A stretch of DNA of 64,000 nt from Citreicella sp. C3M06 (lineage in GTDB: Bacteria; Pseudomonadota; Alphaproteobacteria; Rhodobacterales; Rhodobacteraceae), in assembly GCF_018860705.1 (NCBI RefSeq), contig NZ_JAHKQA010000047.1, forward strand, positions 1 to 64,000, in the 5' to 3' direction. A program made the translations under genes and the position numbers. This document shows, in pieces, positions 62,630 to 64,000 of this stretch (its first letter is position 1; every line of letters starts with the position of its first letter). Below the pieces are notes generated by a model. It was not told the origin of the DNA. It saw only the letters and a list, made by a program, of their open reading frames with translations, and searched no databases.

Positions 62630-62647
62630 ACTGCACAGCTGTGCAGT
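62630..62647. promoter_or_regulatory. perfect 18-bp palindrome, probable LacI-family operator
   Basis: ACTGCACAGCTGTGCAGT is an exact palindrome 20 bases upstream of the first gene of the leftward ABC operon. The last gene of that operon is a LacI regulator, so autoregulation is likely. The centre (AGCT) differs from the CG centre usual for LacI-family sites, which leaves some doubt. Confidence 0.65.
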
Positions 62648-62794
62648 CGCGGCGACAGATGCCCCGCCGAGTTAAAACCGGCGCGACAGTTTGCTGAAGC
62701 TTTCATGACAGTTGGCGGCTTTGCGGTGTCAGGTGGAACCTTGACGCCGCGCATCGGTTGTAGGGGCAGAGACATCCAGAAGAACGGAGATCAC

Positions 62795-63118
62795 ATGACC
62801 CGCACTATCCTTCCCGCGCTCGCCCTTATCCTTGCCGGTGGCGCTGCCACAGCTCAGGGCCTGAACGTCGATCTGCTGCGCTCGGTGGATGATATCGACA
62901 TCATCGGCCCTGATGGCAATCAGGTCGGCGAAGTCGAGGATATCCTGATCGATGCCGACGGCGCGCCGGTGGCTGCTGTTATCGAAGTTGGTGGCTGGCT
63001 CGACATCGGCGACGAGGACGTGGTCATTTCGCTGAGCGAGCTGACCTATCAGAACGGCGCCTACACCACCACCATGACCAGCGACATGCTCGAGACCCTG
63101 CCCAAGTGGGACGACTGA
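62795..63118 (+). CDS. secreted PRC-barrel domain protein
   Basis: A 107-residue protein with a signal peptide (RTILPALALILAGGAATAQG) and a PRC-barrel: DIDIIGPDGNQVGEVEDILIDADGAPVAAVIEVGGWLDIGDEDVVISLSELTY. Such periplasmic PRC proteins are frequent in Rhodobacterales and are linked to stress or photosynthetic-apparatus assembly in relatives; the function here is unknown. GGAG lies about nine bases upstream. It is divergent from the ABC operon and convergent with the TRAP gene. Confidence 0.88.
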   Translation: MTRTILPALALILAGGAATAQGLNVDLLRSVDDIDIIGPDGNQVGEVEDILIDADGAPVAAVIEVGGWLDIGDEDVVISLSELTYQNGAYTTTMTSDMLETLPKWDD

Positions 63119-63171
63119 GCCGGATGCCTACGGATTGCACTGGCCCGGCATGACCCGCTGACGATGCTTGC

Positions 63172-63209
63172 CAATAAAAACGCGCCCCCGGCCGGAACCG
63201 GGGGCGCGT
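63172..63209 (-). terminator. rho-independent terminator of the TRAP operon
   Basis: ACGCGCCCCCGG (63180-63191) and CCGGGGGCGCGT (63198-63209) form an exact 12-bp stem with a six-base loop. On the minus strand it is followed at once by TTTTTATTGG. It lies 17 bases after the TRAP permease stop and is the clearest terminator in the window. The PRC-barrel gene may use the same stem from the other side. Confidence 0.88.
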
Positions 63210-63225
63210 CTGGGCGTGGGGGAGG

Positions 63226-64000
63226 TTAAACCGCGCCCGGCATGAGCTTGCGTGGGAGCCACAGCGCAAGCTCGGGAAACAGGATCACCAGCAGCAGGAT
63301 GATCAGCATCGGGATCAGGATGATGATGACGTCGCGCATCACCTTCATCACGCTGATCTCTCCGATCGCCGCCGAGATCAGCAGGCACAGCCCGTAAGGC
63401 GGTGTCACAAGGCCAAAGGCCAGCGAGATGATGCCGATGATCGCGAAGGTCACCGGGTGGATGCCCGCGGTGGCCGCCACCGGCATCAGAACGGTGCCGA
63501 GGATGATGATCGTCGGGATGGCGTCGATGAACAGGCCGAACAGCAGGAACAGCAGCGCGATCAGCAGGCCGGTTTCGAACGGCCCGGCTTCGAACATGGT
63601 CAGCCAGCCGACGATGAGGCCCGGCACCTTGTAAAAGGCCAGCAGCCAGCCAAAGGCCGTCGCGGTGCCGATGGCGAACAGCGAGATCGAGGCAAAGCGC
63701 CCGGTGTCGTAGAAGATCTCGCCAAGCTGGCTGAAGCTCACGGTGCGATAGACGAACAGCCCGAGGATCATCGAATAGAACGCCGCGATGATGGCGCTTT
63801 CGGTCGGGGTCACGATGCCGCCTATGATGCCGCCAACCACAAAGATCGGGGTGAGCATCGCAAGGATCGCGCCTTTGAACGCGCTCCAGAAGCTCGACAG
63901 GGTGGGGCGGTCGCTGATCGGGTAGCCGTAAATCCGGGCGTAGACATAGACGGTGCCCAGCAGGGCAGCGCCGATCAGCAGCCCCGGAATGGCACCGGCA
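63226..64000 (-). CDS. TRAP transporter large permease, DctM (partial, 5' end beyond the window)
   Basis: The C-terminal 258 residues of a DctM-type membrane subunit. Family pattern: MLTPIFVVGGIIGGIVTPTESAIIAAFYSMILGLFVYR, LFIDAIPTIIILGTVLMPVAATAGIHPVTFAIIGIISLAFGLVTPPYGLCLLISAAIGE. The frame stays open to the window edge upstream of the internal Met at 63858 (AGAIPGLLIGAALLGTVYVYARIYGYP). The gene therefore continues past 64000, as should its DctP and DctQ partners. Substrates of such systems are organic acids. Confidence 0.92.
   Translation of the reverse strand, partial: AGAIPGLLIGAALLGTVYVYARIYGYPISDRPTLSSFWSAFKGAILAMLTPIFVVGGIIGGIVTPTESAIIAAFYSMILGLFVYRTVSFSQLGEIFYDTGRFASISLFAIGTATAFGWLLAFYKVPGLIVGWLTMFEAGPFETGLLIALLFLLFGLFIDAIPTIIILGTVLMPVAATAGIHPVTFAIIGIISLAFGLVTPPYGLCLLISAAIGEISVMKVMRDVIIILIPMLIILLLVILFPELALWLPRKLMPGAV

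Overview
The window looks like part of a large repABC-type secondary replicon (plasmid or chromid) of a Rhodobacterales alphaproteobacterium. The reasons are high GC, strongly GC3-biased coding, a complete repA-repB-repC cassette, a counter-transcribed RNA gene between repB and repC, GTT-N10-AAC palindromes around repC, and gene content typical of the Rhodobacteraceae (several peptide and amino-acid ABC systems, a TRAP transporter, hut genes with hutF, isoquinoline-oxidoreductase-type molybdoenzyme). A tRNA-Ser(GCU) gene at the left edge hints that the replicon may be chromid-like. The genus cannot be fixed from sequence alone.

Left part (1-8.6 kb): tRNA-Ser, a dead IS3-family orfA, a DUF2478 protein, then an arsenic island. 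The island holds three different ArsR regulators, two of them next to perfect palindromes, an ACR3 arsenite pump, ArsH, an MFS exporter, an ArsP-like permease, a mini-thioredoxin and an OsmC protein. Between them lie gene fragments: a DoeB/EutE-like N-terminus joined to a threonine-dehydratase C-terminus, and a truncated MalY/PatB lyase.

8.7-18.8 kb: ACC deaminase with its divergent Lrp-type regulator (acdS/acdR); a three-gene molybdenum hydroxylase operon (2Fe-2S subunit, Tat-exported molybdopterin subunit, dihaem cytochrome c); an AEC transporter; a glucose/sorbosone-dehydrogenase-like protein; an NtaA/SnaA-type flavin monooxygenase; arginase.

19-23.6 kb: repABC with ctRNA, an AT-rich origin inside repC, parS-like palindromes at both ends of repC, and a decayed non-coding stretch.

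23.6-47 kb: two peptide-type ABC operons. The first (GntR regulator, Tat-signal binding protein, two permeases, two ATPases, gamma-glutamyltransferase) looks built for gamma-glutamyl compounds such as glutathione. The second (Asp/Glu-racemase-like protein lacking both catalytic cysteines, binding protein, permeases, ATPases, AMI1-like amidase, RidA) looks built for an amide substrate. Between them lie BaeSR, a LysR/quinone-oxidoreductase pair, an SDR, HtpX, a receiver protein and an unknown protein.

47-56 kb: an MscS-type channel; a polar amino-acid ABC operon ending in hutC; convergent hutI; divergent hutF. hutH, hutU and hutG are not in the window.

56-64 kb: a leftward six-gene operon (ABC ATPase, binding protein, fused permease, MBL-fold hydrolase, tyrosine/dual-specificity phosphatase, LacI) behind a perfect 18-bp palindrome. 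This is the best candidate for an undescribed uptake-and-processing system. A PRC-barrel protein and the end of a TRAP large permease close the window.
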